The notes: a model not told the origin generated them from the letters alone. Shown: positions 50,712 through 61,743, counted from the stretch's first letter. The stretch is DNA of 64,000 bases from Trachipleistophora hominis (GCA_000316135.1 JH993935.1:21291-85290), one strand, 5' to 3'. Made by a program: numbers and translations.

Positions 50712-51221
50712 ATGTTGCTTTTAATTCTCATATTACGGCTTATACAATGTGGAACGAATAATTCACTTGAAAACAATCCGATAATGGACATCGCATTTTC
50801 AAAGAATAGTGAGCAAGAAGGATATGAAATAGAAATATTTCTAAAAAGAGAAATTAATACCGACGTAATATTCATTACGGGAACTGAAACACCCGAGGAT
50901 GAAAACTCTTATACAGTTGTGAAGGTCGTAGATATCAAATCAGATTCTGAAGAAATGAAAAACACAATACATATCCCGCTGAAAGGCAGTGATCTCAAGT
51001 TGAAGGAAAAGACATACTCAATACAGATAAATGAGAGAGGCCATATTTATCATACAGAGCCTTTCAAGTTTGACTGTGAAGATTGCAGATACAAACTGAG
51101 TAGAGAAATCAAGAAAAAAAATTGCTGGGGCAAATTCAGGTACATAATCATAGGTGTAATTTTGTTTATGGTAATAGTAATAGCGCTTTTATCCATCGTT
51201 GTTTATAAATTTTATTCTTGA
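50712..51221 (+). CDS. Type I membrane protein, unknown
   Basis: 169 residues. Signal peptide MLLLILILRLIQC, an ectodomain of about 120 residues, a membrane helix (YIIIGVILFMVIVIALLSIV, about 144-164) and a very short tail (VYKFYS). The ectodomain alternates charged and beta-type segments (GYEIEIFLKREINTDVIFIT; TYSIQINERGHIYHTEPF) and ends with FDCEDCRYKLS, a possible disulphide pair. No domain is recognised. A surface or ER-resident role is inferred from topology only. Confidence 0.65.
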   Translation: MLLLILILRLIQCGTNNSLENNPIMDIAFSKNSEQEGYEIEIFLKREINTDVIFITGTETPEDENSYTVVKVVDIKSDSEEMKNTIHIPLKGSDLKLKEKTYSIQINERGHIYHTEPFKFDCEDCRYKLSREIKKKNCWGKFRYIIIGVILFMVIVIALLSIVVYKFYS

Positions 51222-52506
51222 GTAGATAGTTAATAAAACAACCATAAGAGATGATTATTCAAATTATATATGATCCGTGTTTATTTATGAGTTATAAAAT
51301 AATGTTCGTAGTTTTTCTACTACCTTTAATACTAATCATAAATTATGAAAAAAAAATAATTTTTAATTAGAAACGCAAAATAAACCTTTTAATAAAAATT
51401 GCTTTGTTGTAACATGGCCATGTTTTTAAAACTTAAAAATTCTTTGACATATGTTACGTATCGATCCCTATATAATATCTCTGTACTTATATTTATTGTT
51501 TAGAGAACACGCCAGATAAATGTTCTACAATGAATCACGTTAATTAACACATTTCATTTTGTAAATATTAACAATGGTTGATGAGCGCTATAAATTTAAT
51601 TAAGTATCAATCTGAAAATAACTTGTTTAATTTCGTATAAAAACGTATAATATTAGTTATGATAGTGATCTTATTATACTATTTTTTAAAAATCCTTCTT
51701 GAGGATTGCAATAATGAGCACTATACATATAAAAATGATGAAAATGAATATGTATTTTCAATAAAAAAGTATATTTTATGATATATACTTCGTACACAAA
51801 CATTCCTGTCTCTAATTATATTTTTATTTATATCCAACGTATAGGTTAGAATTATTATCGTGTTTAACATGGTGGTAGTAGCATTGTATGTACACGATAG
51901 ATCAATTACAACAGTTGTTAAATAACCATTCTATTTGCAACATTCTTTTGTGGTGTTTTGCGTATTAAGTTTTCAATAATCATGGTTATTGGCCCAATAC
52001 ACAATGCCTATAACGCATTTGTTGGTGATGTGGCTATCATTATTAAAATCAAGTGATTTTGTCATTTTTTTATATTATAGTGAGATAATATAATCCATAA
52101 TTGTTTACAATCTCAAAATTGTTAATTCTAGACTAAGTACTAAGTGTGTTCAACGGATCGATCAAGGCCCCTCCTCATTTATCTAAGAATTTGTAACATC
52201 TAAGAAAATTGATAAATAATGTAAGACTTGTCTGTCATAAGGACTCAGTATTTAATTAATATATAACAAGAAATAACAACTTCAGCAGTAATAATTATCG
52301 CATGTCATACTTACACGTTGAAATATCTCTTTTGCTACAAAAACAGAAACGTTTTGACTGGATAAAGACTAAGGATCTCGGCAGCTTTCTCCATTATATA
52401 ATCAAAAACATTTAAATTATAAATAAAACAAGAGCACAGCTATTCTGCGATGGAAATGTACGGCTTATAAAATAATTTTACGCAATAATAAAATAACAAT
52501 CAGATT
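51222..52506. other. Intergenic with dispersed repeat
   Basis: AT-rich. Contains an inverted copy of the ATGACAGACAAGTC repeat (52205-52260). No gene is seen. Confidence 0.5.
52205..52260. repeat. Dispersed repeat with ATGACAGACAAGTC core, inverted copy
   Basis: Contains GTAAGACTTGTCTGTCATAA followed by a TTTAATTAAT edge; the reverse complement of the copies at 12411 and 61744. Confidence 0.55.
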
Positions 52507-53544
52507 TTATTCCTCAAAAACTTTCAAAATTTGATTAGAATCCATTTTTCCATAACAGATACCGTAAACGGTAGCAAACACAGGAAATTTATCCACCACA
52601 TTTTTCTTTCTTAAATACATCATTACCTCGTATGCACACAAAGTTCCCTGCAGCTTCTGACCTTTCATATCCTCTTCAATTTTCTCGATCGTTAATCCCT
52701 TACTGGCAATAGCTGTTCCACACCCCGCGTTTCGTCCTGTAATACAACTCACCATGAGGTCTGCAATACCACACGATTCCAGAATTGTAAGTTTGTCCGC
52801 GTTTTTATCGACCATCTTCACAAATTCAATCATTTCCAGCATTCCTCTTCTCATAATACTCACCTGTGTGTTAATAGAGAGCTGCAGACCGCGTGCAACA
52901 CCGAAAGCTATAGCTACGATGTTTTTTAGCGCTCCAAAAAGCTCCACAGATGTTTTATCCCGAACAACGTTCACTTTTACCTGTGGAGTATTGAAGAGTT
53001 GCTTTAACAAATCACCATCGGTTCGTGATCCTATGGTCATTTCACACACGCTTTTATGCATTTCACTGGCAATGTTTGCTCCCATTACGGCAGAACACGG
53101 CCATCCCAGTTCCTTCTCGATATAATTTGAAATCAGCACAATTTCAGCGGTCTCCTCCGAAAAAAGCGTCCCCTTCATTAATGAACACGCAATCTTTTTT
53201 TTCAACTTCATGCTCTTTAAATCCTGTACTATTTTCTCAATAAACTGGTGTGGAACCACAAACACTAGAATATCACTCTTTTGCACCACCTCTTTCAGGT
53301 TTGTCATGAAAAGAAGGTTTTCAGGTAGTTTTACATGTGGTAAATAGTTTACGTTTTCTCGTTCTCTTTTAATATATTCACTGAGTAACTCCTTACTACC
53401 ATCTATCCTCACCTGTTCGTCAAATATCCATATTTTCACGGTGTCGTCGAATACACTTTTATTTTGCACGTCACGTGCAATAATGTTTGCAATGGCTGTT
53501 CCAAAGCTACCTGATCCTATGATGCCTATTCGATATAATTCCAT
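52507..53544 (-). CDS. NAD-dependent glycerol-3-phosphate dehydrogenase
   Basis: 345 residues from ATG 53544 (the frame also opens one codon earlier with TTG). NAD-binding loop GIIGSGSFGTAIA near the N-terminus, VVPHQFIEKIV, the GANIASEMH segment, and the catalytic lysine in VELFGALKNIVAIAFG. The C-terminal domain has GRNAGCGTAI and the LQGTLCAYEVM helix typical of GPD1. It interconverts dihydroxyacetone phosphate and glycerol-3-phosphate in the cytosol. In microsporidia it is linked to NADH re-oxidation through the mitosomal glycerol-3-phosphate shuttle. Length equals the family norm and all key motifs are intact. Confidence 0.94.
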   Translation of the reverse strand: MELYRIGIIGSGSFGTAIANIIARDVQNKSVFDDTVKIWIFDEQVRIDGSKELLSEYIKRERENVNYLPHVKLPENLLFMTNLKEVVQKSDILVFVVPHQFIEKIVQDLKSMKLKKKIACSLMKGTLFSEETAEIVLISNYIEKELGWPCSAVMGANIASEMHKSVCEMTIGSRTDGDLLKQLFNTPQVKVNVVRDKTSVELFGALKNIVAIAFGVARGLQLSINTQVSIMRRGMLEMIEFVKMVDKNADKLTILESCGIADLMVSCITGRNAGCGTAIASKGLTIEKIEEDMKGQKLQGTLCAYEVMMYLRKKNVVDKFPVFATVYGICYGKMDSNQILKVFEE

Positions 53545-55944
53545 CAAGGGTTTCGTTTGTTTTGATTAAATACGAAAATTGATTAATGATTGTCCTGTAC
53601 ACCCTCTCTCATTACTAAAACTGCTTTTAATTGTTTATTTCCTTTTATAATATTATTATGTTTTGGCCTGTCGTTTCGAACAACTCCACGCCAATTGTTA
53701 ACTCATATACGGCAGCCAAAACCTGTAAAAAGAGTTGAAATGATAAATTATTTAATTCCAACACATCATAAGAATAAATTGCGAGATTCAAAGGATAAAC
53801 TCATTAAATTGCTGTCAACATAGACCGCGAAAATCACATAAATATAAAGATTTAAAAAGTATTGTAAGTAAATGGTATTACGCACAGTTATGGTGAAACT
53901 GCGCTTCTTATGCATAGTATAAACGTGCATATGTTATTTTATATCACATATGTTTCTTTTAACACTGTTCACAGATAATTTTGCAATTTTTTGGAACATT
54001 TCGTAGTTTCTGTTGTCTTTACAATCAGGTTTTTAATCACTTCAAAACATTACTTAGCTCATATACATAGAATACGTTATCGTAATAACAAAATATATTG
54101 TGGTTCTTTCTAATATAAACATATCAAAATACGTAAATGCTGGAATATATTTGTGTAAATCCAGCTTATGGCACACAATATTTCTATTTAATTGGAATTT
54201 GTACGGCTTACCTGATAATTTATTTATTTATGACCAAATAATCAACAGGACAATAAATTATGTTTAAACAGTGTGTAATAAAGAAAGAAAACATGGAAGA
54301 ATTGTTACTTTAACTTTCGGTGTGGTACAAATTCTTTTTATCTAAAAACAGAATCTTCCATCGAACGGCGTATAAATTTGAAAGCCTATTCACCATCGTA
54401 CACCACCTAGTTCTTAGTACCATACCGCATATGCCCTTGTATTATAAGAAGAGATTGTCGCTATTTAATTCGTTTTCTAATTGAAATTGCCTATTTTACA
54501 GCAAATTCATATTTTTTATCTGAGACAGCGGAAAAAAGAGCTCTTTATCAAAAATATTTTCCTTTATATCATAAGAAAACACAATAAATGGCAATACAAT
54601 AGAATAAACGTGTTATTTACTTTAAATACTCCTTAATACGTGTAAATATTGAACAGTTATTTTATATTTAGTCAGTTCAGCAGAGTTTCCCTTGCATATG
54701 GCAGCCAATCAGCTCATGAGTTCTACAAGCTTATAAGCTGCTTTTTAATATATTAGTGGTAATATTACCTACTTTCAATATTTACAACGTAATTTTTGTG
54801 TGTCAAATGCTTTTTTAAATATATGGACTAATTTTTTGTTATAATAACATTTTAGTTTGCTCAGTCTTTAGTAGCCTCACATACTAAGAAATCCCATTAT
54901 TTAAACTTAGACGCTTACCATGTATCTAGTCCACATAAACACATATTAAATACAGAACTTCATGATAAAATAAGCGTTATTTAACTATAATTTAATAATA
55001 TTTATGTTTAGTGCTGTTATTAAAACTTTGTAGGTACAATCACACATCCCCATGTTCTCTCAACCACATTTTCAACATAATAAGTTATGTATAGCATCTC
55101 TTTTGGTCTATAATAGAGAGTTTACGTTTTTTTCTGAAAATTCATTTATCTAAATTTCTAATACACCAACACAATAAAACAAACTTCCTGGCACGCTGAG
55201 CACCTGATATAATCTCTGAGATCATTAATTCACAGAATCTCAATATTTTCGTACCTGTTTTTAAGAGAGAAAATGAGCAGATTTAAGTCTTTAAAAATAT
55301 GGTCAGTCCCATCGGACCAGAAGAGTAAGTTTTGTTGGATGTTCTTGTGTAATGTTATAATTAAACTAGCTTTTAATAAAAAAGTCCTTCAAAAATTACC
55401 ATGGCATAACAATAGTTGATAAACCACGTTGTTTCATCTGCAATAACAACTTACCACATCAACATGTTCACCAATTTTTAATTATTTTGTACTTGTGTTA
55501 TTCGAGAGCACATATACCATTGCTATTGGTACAAACAAATAATTATTTACGACTATAACCAGTCCATAATTTCATATATTATGAACAAATAAGAATAGAA
55601 ATGCGTTTTACTCTCACAGAACGCTATTTGAACTAAAAATTAATTTATTTATACCTTCATACACATCATCTAACCAAACACACAATTCAGAATGTTTAAT
55701 TCGTCATTAATTCGTAATAAATACATACATCGGATAGAAAACATACGCACAATAAAACAGGTTACTATTAAAAACGGCAATCATTGTATAATTTAACGAG
55801 TAATATGCCAAGGCAGAATGTTAAAATTTTATTAAATACGTTTCTTCAGAAAAAATACGCCAAAGCTAATTATTCGTTATCCTCGTCCAACCTTGCTATC
55901 ACCAAATCCCAACCATTAATAATTAAAAAGAATACCCCTCAGAA
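53545..55944. other. Large AT-rich intergenic region with two LINE tails
   Basis: No supported gene. A subfamily-B LINE tail lies on the minus strand at 55125-55210 (TCTAATACACCAACAC, CTTCCTGGCACGCTGAGCAC), and a subfamily-A tail on the plus strand at 55301-55383 (GGTCAGTCCCATCGGACCAG, ending CTTTTAATAAAAAA). Up to 53823 a plus frame without ATG at its start is not supported. Confidence 0.55.
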
Positions 55945-57954
55945 ATGGGACAGACAATTACAGATGAATCCGTGACCTTGCAAATCACAAAAATAACGCA
56001 AAACTCGCGTGCACACCGGCTAAACCTTCTGCCCTTCATACACACGATTACCCTTGTCAACGAAAAAACGGTGGGCAGTTCGGAGGATGTCAAGAAAGAA
56101 TTTATTAAATGGAAGCAGCACAATATAAAGCTGCAAGTACTGGATTTGTGCACGCAGAAGATTAAAGACCTTGAATTGGAGAAGTGTGTAGAAGGTGAGA
56201 GTCTAGGCATCAATGTAAAGGTGCACAAGGGTGAACCATACTGTCCTACGCTGTGTCTGGTTGAGATAGACGAGGATTCTCCTGCTTATCGCGCGGGTCT
56301 TCGGGTTTTTGAGGATTATGTTATTGGGATTGAGGGGGTGTACATCCCCAACGAGGATGCATTCAGGCGTAGATTGTACGGATTTATAGGTAGAGAATGC
56401 GTGTTATTCGTTTTTAATAGGGAAACTAATACAATACGGCGGGTTACCGTAGTTTTAAACGATGATCCTGAGAATTTGATGGGCGCTGAGTTAGGCACCG
56501 GCTTGCTGTACAAGATCTTTGATGAAAGCGATGAGGCGATCAGGTTGGTGTTTGATGATGAGGAGTATTGCCGAATTTTGGAGAAGAAAAAGAGAGAAGA
56601 GGAAGAAACGAGCAAAGAAAAAAATATTAAAACTAGAAATGAGAGCGTGGTTGACGAGAAGAGAGGAGATTATAACGAAAAAGAAGGTGAGAGTGTGGCG
56701 GTAATTTCAGAAAAAGAGGTTAATGAAGAAAAAACAGACGAAAGGGTGAACGATGTAACAGCGGAGAAAAAAAAGGAGGAGGTGTTTGAGAAGATAGAAA
56801 AAATAAAAATTAATGACGAGGAGATTGAGAAAGCGAATGGTGTAAAGATAGAGGAGAAAAATGATGAACAGAAGAGGATCGAGGAAGAGAACGAGAGAAA
56901 GGCTAATGCCTTAAGAAAATTAGAAGAGGTAAGAAAAGCAAAAGAAATTAAGAAAAATGAAGAAATGGCGATGAAACAGCGAGAAGAAGAGAAACGAAGA
57001 GAGGAGGAACGGTTAGAAAAAGAGAATGAAAGAAGGAGAGAAGAAAAAGAGGAAAGACAAAGGGAAGAAGAACGAAAGAGAAAAGAAGAGCAAAGACGGC
57101 GAGAAGAGGAACGAAAGAGAAAAGAAGAAGAAAAGAGAAAAGAAGAGCAAAAACTGCAAGAAGAACGAAAAACAAAAGAAGAGGATGAAAAGAGAAGATT
57201 GGAAGAACAAAAGAAGGCAAAAGCAGATGAAATAAAGAAACTGGAGGAGCAAAAGAGAATAGAAGAATTAAAACGGGCAGAGAGAATCAAGGCTGAAGAA
57301 GGAAAACGATTAGAGGAACAACAGAGAAAAGAAAAATTGGAACAGGAAAAAAAGATAAAAACGGACGAGTTGAGAAAATTAAAGAAAAAGAAGAAAAGGG
57401 AAGAATTAAAGAACGCGGAAAGAATCAATGCAGAAGAAATGAGGCGGTTGGATGATCTGAAGACAAAAGATGAACTGGAGAAGCAGACGAAAACAAAGAC
57501 AGAGGAACTAAGAAAATTGGGAGAGCAAGAAAACCTTGAAAAGATTAAAGATGGCGAAGTGGAAAGACGTGCTGAGGATGCGGTTGGTGGTGGTGCAAAC
57601 GATGGAAGTGACTCGATAAAAGAAGAAATGGTTGAACCAAAGAAATGTGATGACATTAAGGGCGCATTTGACCCTGAGTCAGACTTTGAAGAGATCGATT
57701 TAGAAGAGACTCAGGAATATACAATCATTAAAAGCAGTAGCAGTCCGCATATAGTGAATCACGACGGGTCTATAAAAGAACGGAGTATAAGCGATCCAAA
57801 TAACTTTGATAATGTTTCTGACACGGTGTATGATGATGGTGAGTCATTGGTGTACAAGGATGGCAGCGGATTTGATTTGGAGCTGAAAGAGCGATTAGGG
57901 GACAAGGGAATTGAAGAGAGCAACGGTAGTGATGCAAAACTAAGGAAGGATTGA
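55945..57954 (+). CDS. GRASP (Golgi reassembly stacking protein) with long charged coiled coil
   Basis: 669 residues. MGQTIT at the N-terminus offers Gly2 for myristoylation, as in GRASP55/65. Two PDZ-like GRASP domains follow: about 8-95 (ITQNSRAHRLNLLPFIHTIT) and 105-205 (LVEIDEDSPAYRAGLRVFED, YVIGIEGVYIP). DDPENLMGAELGTGLLYKI matches the W-G-G-E-G-x-L-G-x-G-x-G block. GRASPs tether Golgi membranes and act in unconventional secretion. From about 215 to 545 the chain is Glu/Lys/Arg-rich and predicted to be one long helix or coiled coil (REEERKRKEEQRRREEERKR), replacing the usual Ser/Pro-rich tail. The end is acidic. ATG 55945 aligns with the conserved start. Confidence 0.85.
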   Translation: MGQTITDESVTLQITKITQNSRAHRLNLLPFIHTITLVNEKTVGSSEDVKKEFIKWKQHNIKLQVLDLCTQKIKDLELEKCVEGESLGINVKVHKGEPYCPTLCLVEIDEDSPAYRAGLRVFEDYVIGIEGVYIPNEDAFRRRLYGFIGRECVLFVFNRETNTIRRVTVVLNDDPENLMGAELGTGLLYKIFDESDEAIRLVFDDEEYCRILEKKKREEEETSKEKNIKTRNESVVDEKRGDYNEKEGESVAVISEKEVNEEKTDERVNDVTAEKKKEEVFEKIEKIKINDEEIEKANGVKIEEKNDEQKRIEEENERKANALRKLEEVRKAKEIKKNEEMAMKQREEEKRREEERLEKENERRREEKEERQREEERKRKEEQRRREEERKRKEEEKRKEEQKLQEERKTKEEDEKRRLEEQKKAKADEIKKLEEQKRIEELKRAERIKAEEGKRLEEQQRKEKLEQEKKIKTDELRKLKKKKKREELKNAERINAEEMRRLDDLKTKDELEKQTKTKTEELRKLGEQENLEKIKDGEVERRAEDAVGGGANDGSDSIKEEMVEPKKCDDIKGAFDPESDFEEIDLEETQEYTIIKSSSSPHIVNHDGSIKERSISDPNNFDNVSDTVYDDGESLVYKDGSGFDLELKERLGDKGIEESNGSDAKLRKD

Positions 57955-58159
57955 AACGATGGCAAATTTGCGGCTTATCAGGGATTTTCGTGAAAATAAA
58001 TGTTAATAATGCGAGACGTGTATCTTTGCCTGTGTTTGTACGACGATTCTTTGTTGAGGATGGTATGTGTAATTCTGTTGTTTTTCGTAATTTTTATTTT
58101 ATTGGCGGGTGATTCTATCGCTTGGTGGTACATCAGAACTTATGCGTTGGTCTTTTTAG

Positions 58160-58260
58160 CTTTTTTTAAAAAATTGAAAGTTCGTTCAATTAACACTTCA
58201 CATTTTCTCACATACCAAACAAATTTTCCTGGCGCACTGAGCGCCGACCGTGGTCTCAAC
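58160..58260 (-). mobile_element. 5'-truncated LINE 3' end (subfamily B)
   Basis: Minus strand: GGTCGGCGCTCAGTGCGCC, AGGAAAATTTGTTTGG, TTAATTGAACGAACTTTC and an A-run. Subfamily B has GCGC.CTGAGCACC in place of the GGTCCGCTGGGACC of subfamily A. The open frame 58000-58323 runs through it and is not a gene. Confidence 0.65.
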
Positions 58261-58369
58261 GATCGTTTGTTCATAAGGATCTGTTCAGTTATGGTAAGAA
58301 ATGCGTGTTTACCATTTACGTGACGTATTTATAAAAATTTGAAAATTTTGAATTTATTTGTCATTTAAG

Positions 58370-58800
58370 GCGTATTTGCCACAATCGCTCCGATATACGG
58401 TAGAAAATGCCCATTCTGCGGGAAGGAGAAAAGGGAAACCGCATGGCATCTCCTATGGGAATGTGGGAGATGGGTCGAGTACAGAACAAGGTTCTTTGGC
58501 TGGATGTTAGGATGCCAGGAACTAAACATATATGAAGATCCTCTAAAAGATGAATTCCTCGGGGTATTCCTGGGAGGGGGGTGTCACGCAAGTCATGACT
58601 TGCGTGTTAAGGTCACTGTTGCGGTCGCAACATACCTTTCTGTTGTTATGATGGTGCGCGCGAAGACGTTGTGCGGGGCGGCGCACTAATTTCCTCCATG
58701 AACCAAAGGCCGGTGGCCATGGTTGGTCCCAGCGGACCAGAAGAGTGAGTTTGATTGGATATCGTGGATGTGGTGATAATTAAACTGACTTTTAGTAAAA
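58370..58800 (+). mobile_element. LINE 3' part: intact ORF C-terminus plus 3' UTR
   Basis: Best copy of the family. The frame from at least 58408 to TAA 58687-58689 is unbroken. It starts CPFCGKEKRETAWHLLWECG, a C-x2-C...H-x4-C zinc-finger-like motif typical of the C-terminus of non-LTR retrotransposon polyproteins, then GWMLGCQELNIYEDPLKDEF and TVAVATYLSVVMMVRAKTL. The 3' UTR (58690-58800) carries GGCCGGTGGCCATGGTTGG and ends TTAAACTGACTTTTAGTAAAAAA. The 5' part, with the reverse transcriptase, is missing, consistent with incomplete reverse transcription. The inactive RT fragment at 11770-12262 may be from a relative. Confidence 0.8.
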
Positions 58801-58839
58801 AAGCCTGTGATGCAGATTTGATGGTCTTTTTGAAAGATC

Positions 58840-59390
58840 TAAGGTAATACCGTGCTTAAGAAGTCGTTGATAATAAATTTACTTACTACACCACTTACAC
58901 CTCATACCACCACTTCACGTTTAAGAAGTCATTCTGCCGATTACTGGAATGGCCAATTGACCTGCTGCACAGGCATAGACGATCTAAAGGTGATAGAAAG
59001 ACACGTTGAACGTGCAGAAAGAGTTGCATTTTTAATGATAAAAGCAAAAAGATGAGGAATGAAGTGAAAAACTAAGTAATGGATGAAAGGCTGTAATAAT
59101 GGCTAGCTGTAGATAAAAGGAGGGCCTAGCCTTGTATAGATGCGTGTCAAAATTCATAAAGCAGAAGTAGATCGAGGTACTTCTGGAAGGATGTCTGTGC
59201 ACATTGTTAGCACGTGTGAGGTTCCTGCTGCGTTGGTAATATCACTTCGTGCGTTCACGCCTATAAATAAAACACGCAGGTTTTGTCCATGCTTGACGAG
59301 GTTGTATGCCTGTGAGCTCATGCTGTTCACCATGTATCAAGGGACAGATGCCACGGTTGTGCCCTAACGGGCACATAAGGAGATTCATTG
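58840..59390 (+). other. Protein-like debris of unknown type with hairpin
   Basis: Frames lack ATGs in sensible places, but segments look coding: DYWNGQLTCCTGIDDLKVIE and RHVERAERVAFLMIKAKR (up to TGA 59053-59055), then in the same frame after several stops SGRMSVHIVSTCEVPAALVI and NKTRRFCPCLTRLYACELM to TAA near 59365. A perfect hairpin GTGCCC-TAAC-GGGCAC spans that stop (59359-59374). It could be an internal piece of a retroelement. Not identified. Confidence 0.3.
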
Positions 59391-60579
59391 TTTCTATCGA
59401 TGATATTGTGAGATAGTACGAAAAACGTGCACGATATGATAAATAAGGAGAATGTTTAACCTTCGAGCTCTTAAATAAAACTTTCCGTGCTGAAACAGAA
59501 CATGTTTACATACGAGAAAGGACAATAAAAGGAGTTGATGAACCACATGAAATAACAAATACGTGTACGAATGTGAAGAGATGTGTTAGGTAAAGAATAA
59601 ATTAAATAAGAAAATGAACCGTGAGAAGACAATCTTTGATTTAAACATCATTTAAGGTAGAAGTAACTCACAGAGATTCAGAATTGAAAAGAACCTTTTC
59701 ATTGAACGAAATGTTTATATAATTCATCACGTTCTTTGCACCTAACAATCTTATCACTTAGTTCTAGAAGGTTCCCTACAACAACACATTCAGAATATTT
59801 AAAAGTCTAAGACTCATTTATTAACATTTCTTTCTGTCACTACCTTATCGAGTATGATGTGCGGTTTGTGCCGTCCACTCATAATCATGCAGATTTCGTC
59901 CGCGTATTCTTCTCTTCCACGGCACAAAATTAATGAAACGGATGATAACATTAACAGACACACCGATCAAGTCCTTTTTACTTGTCTTTAATTTCTATTA
60001 CACACCATATATTTATTCATTACTTCTATTTTTTGGAGAAGCAGAAATTAATTTTTAAGTAGCAGCACTATTTTCAATCATACGCATTTCTTCTATCAAG
60101 TAGAAACAATTGAAAATTTTAGCTCACTGTAAGTATTAGAATTATTAGCCTCTCGTATCAACGTTAAATGAGGTATCATCCTTGGGTAACAGTGAGCATA
60201 ATTCATTTTGTTTTTGAATTATTGTTTACTATATTGTGATAATTACGTATCTTTAATGTATTTTAGTAATTGCAACGCCCCTCGTCCCCCTTCTCTTCTC
60301 TTGATCAACTGCAAACAACGAAGCAATGAGAAACTAACAACCAGAAAATAAAGATTCTGATCAACTTATAAGTCACGCTGTATAAAACGGCGAGCCCTTC
60401 AACATAACTTCTCTAACACCAAGCAGGAGTTCAGTGACATATAGCTTGTTTTTGACAATCCTTGGTTGTTTCAACAAAATTATCTCCATAATAGATCTCC
60501 GTTGTAATGACCATGCGCAAGTGGATAATTGCAATACGTTGCACATTGACTAACATTTAAACCACAAGCGGAACCAAAT
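59391..60579. other. Intergenic, one dispersed repeat
   Basis: No gene is seen. Purine-rich on the plus strand around 59500-59700. Contains a copy of the 35-bp repeat at 60149-60197. Confidence 0.45.
60149..60197. repeat. Copy of the 35-bp dispersed repeat, inverted orientation
   Basis: CCTCTCGTATCAACGTTAAA followed by TCATCCTTGGGTAAC matches 13886-13931 over about 48 bp at roughly 75 per cent. The 13886 copy contains a perfect GTTATCC-TT-GGATAAC palindrome, decayed here. Confidence 0.5.
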
Positions 60580-61500
60580 TGTATATGGTTGAAAATTTAG
60601 AAAATGAAATTGTAATGATTGAAACTGTAGGTTATGGAACAAGTGGATCAGGAAAGAAGGAATTTAGTAGAGCTTATAATGGTAATAGAGGATGATAAAT
60701 AGGAGATTACATGTCTTGAAGAATTCAGAGAATTAGGAATGTTTCATAAATATGAACGAGAGATTGTGGAATTATAATGGCTGAAGAAAAGGTCGTTAGT
60801 GAAAGAATTTCTGAAGAGGAAAAGCTGGGAAAGAAAGACAATATAAAGAGTTTCAAGTAAAAGTTGGAAAATTATAACGGGCAAAACGAGATAACACAAC
60901 AATTAATGTCATGAAAAAAATATCTGATAAGAAATCGGTTAGTTTAGAAGACATTACAAGAAGCTCATCATAAATGGAGATGGGAGGTAAGCTGGAATGC
61001 AAATAAAAGGAAACTTGAAATATTCATATTAACAATATGGGAAGGAACGTCTTAACAAATTGAACGCGAAAATATTAAAAGAAGATTTTCAATAGAGAAT
61101 AAATAAATTTTTAGTTGTTTCATAAACAAAGATGAGGACACAATAGAATCTCGTACGATAGAAAAAAATAAAATTATATAGAAGATGGTATGGAAAGGAA
61201 TTTGAGCATTACAAACTCTGAAACACAGCGCTAAAAAGTATTTAAAAGATTGGATGGAATGAAATAATGAGAAAATACGAATTGAATCGGTGAAACCCAG
61301 TAAGAGCAATTGAAAAACGGATGGTGGAATTGGATTGGTAGGTAGTTTAACGTTTTAAAATGATTTAAACGAGAAAATTCGGTAAAATCTCGAGATAAAA
61401 AAAATTGGTGAGGTGATAATAAGATCAAATGACTTAATACTTTGAATCTAGGAGATGATTTCTGCCAGAGAGTGATATGCTAAGAAAATGTGCACTAAAT
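60580..61500 (+). other. Purine-rich tract with broken charged frames
   Basis: The plus strand is strongly A/G-rich. ATG-led pieces such as MVENLENEIVMIETVGYGTS (near 60583) and MAEEKVVSERISEEEKLGKK (near 60778) end within 40 codons. This looks like one or more long-dead genes for charged proteins, or an element interior like that at 12.9-13.9 kb. Confidence 0.3.
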
Positions 61501-61662
61501 AATATTTTTGTTAAAAATGACGTATATGTGGGGTCTATGATAGTCATATTATTTAAAAATACACTTATAATATTCCAAAGAATGATCAACTAGACTTGAC
61601 GGAGTGGCTGAATACGCAACCAAGGAAGAATACATGGATTATATAATGTTATATGTTATATT

Positions 61663-61740
61663 TGTTGGCCCGGAGCCAACCTCCTCTATTTAATCACTTC
61701 AATAAATATCCCTTACGTTGCAACATGTATCGGCCCAACA
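61663..61740 (+). mobile_element. 78-bp repeat with TGTTGG...CCAACA ends, copy 3
   Basis: Begins TGTTGGCCCGGAGCCAAC and ends CGGCCCAACA. Perfect 5-bp target duplication ATATT at 61658-61662 and 61741-61745. It sits directly against a copy of the ATGACAGACAAGTC repeat. Same length and orientation as copies 1 and 2. Confidence 0.88.
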
Positions 61741-61743
61741 ATA

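Noticed and set aside
55784..55975. Small ORF overlapping the GRASP start (ATG 55805, 56 codons)
   Set aside because: Overlaps a conserved start, low-complexity composition, no promoter element; kept only as a possible upstream frame.
57026..57656. Several Ser/Phe/Leu-rich minus-strand frames opposite GRASP
   Set aside because: Shadows of the Glu/Lys/Arg-rich coiled-coil codons.
58000..58323. Plus-strand 107-codon frame after GRASP
   Set aside because: Runs through a minus-strand LINE tail; hydrophobic composition arises from T-runs.
59359..59374. Hairpin as a bacterial-type terminator
   Set aside because: No T-run follows and the organism is eukaryotic.
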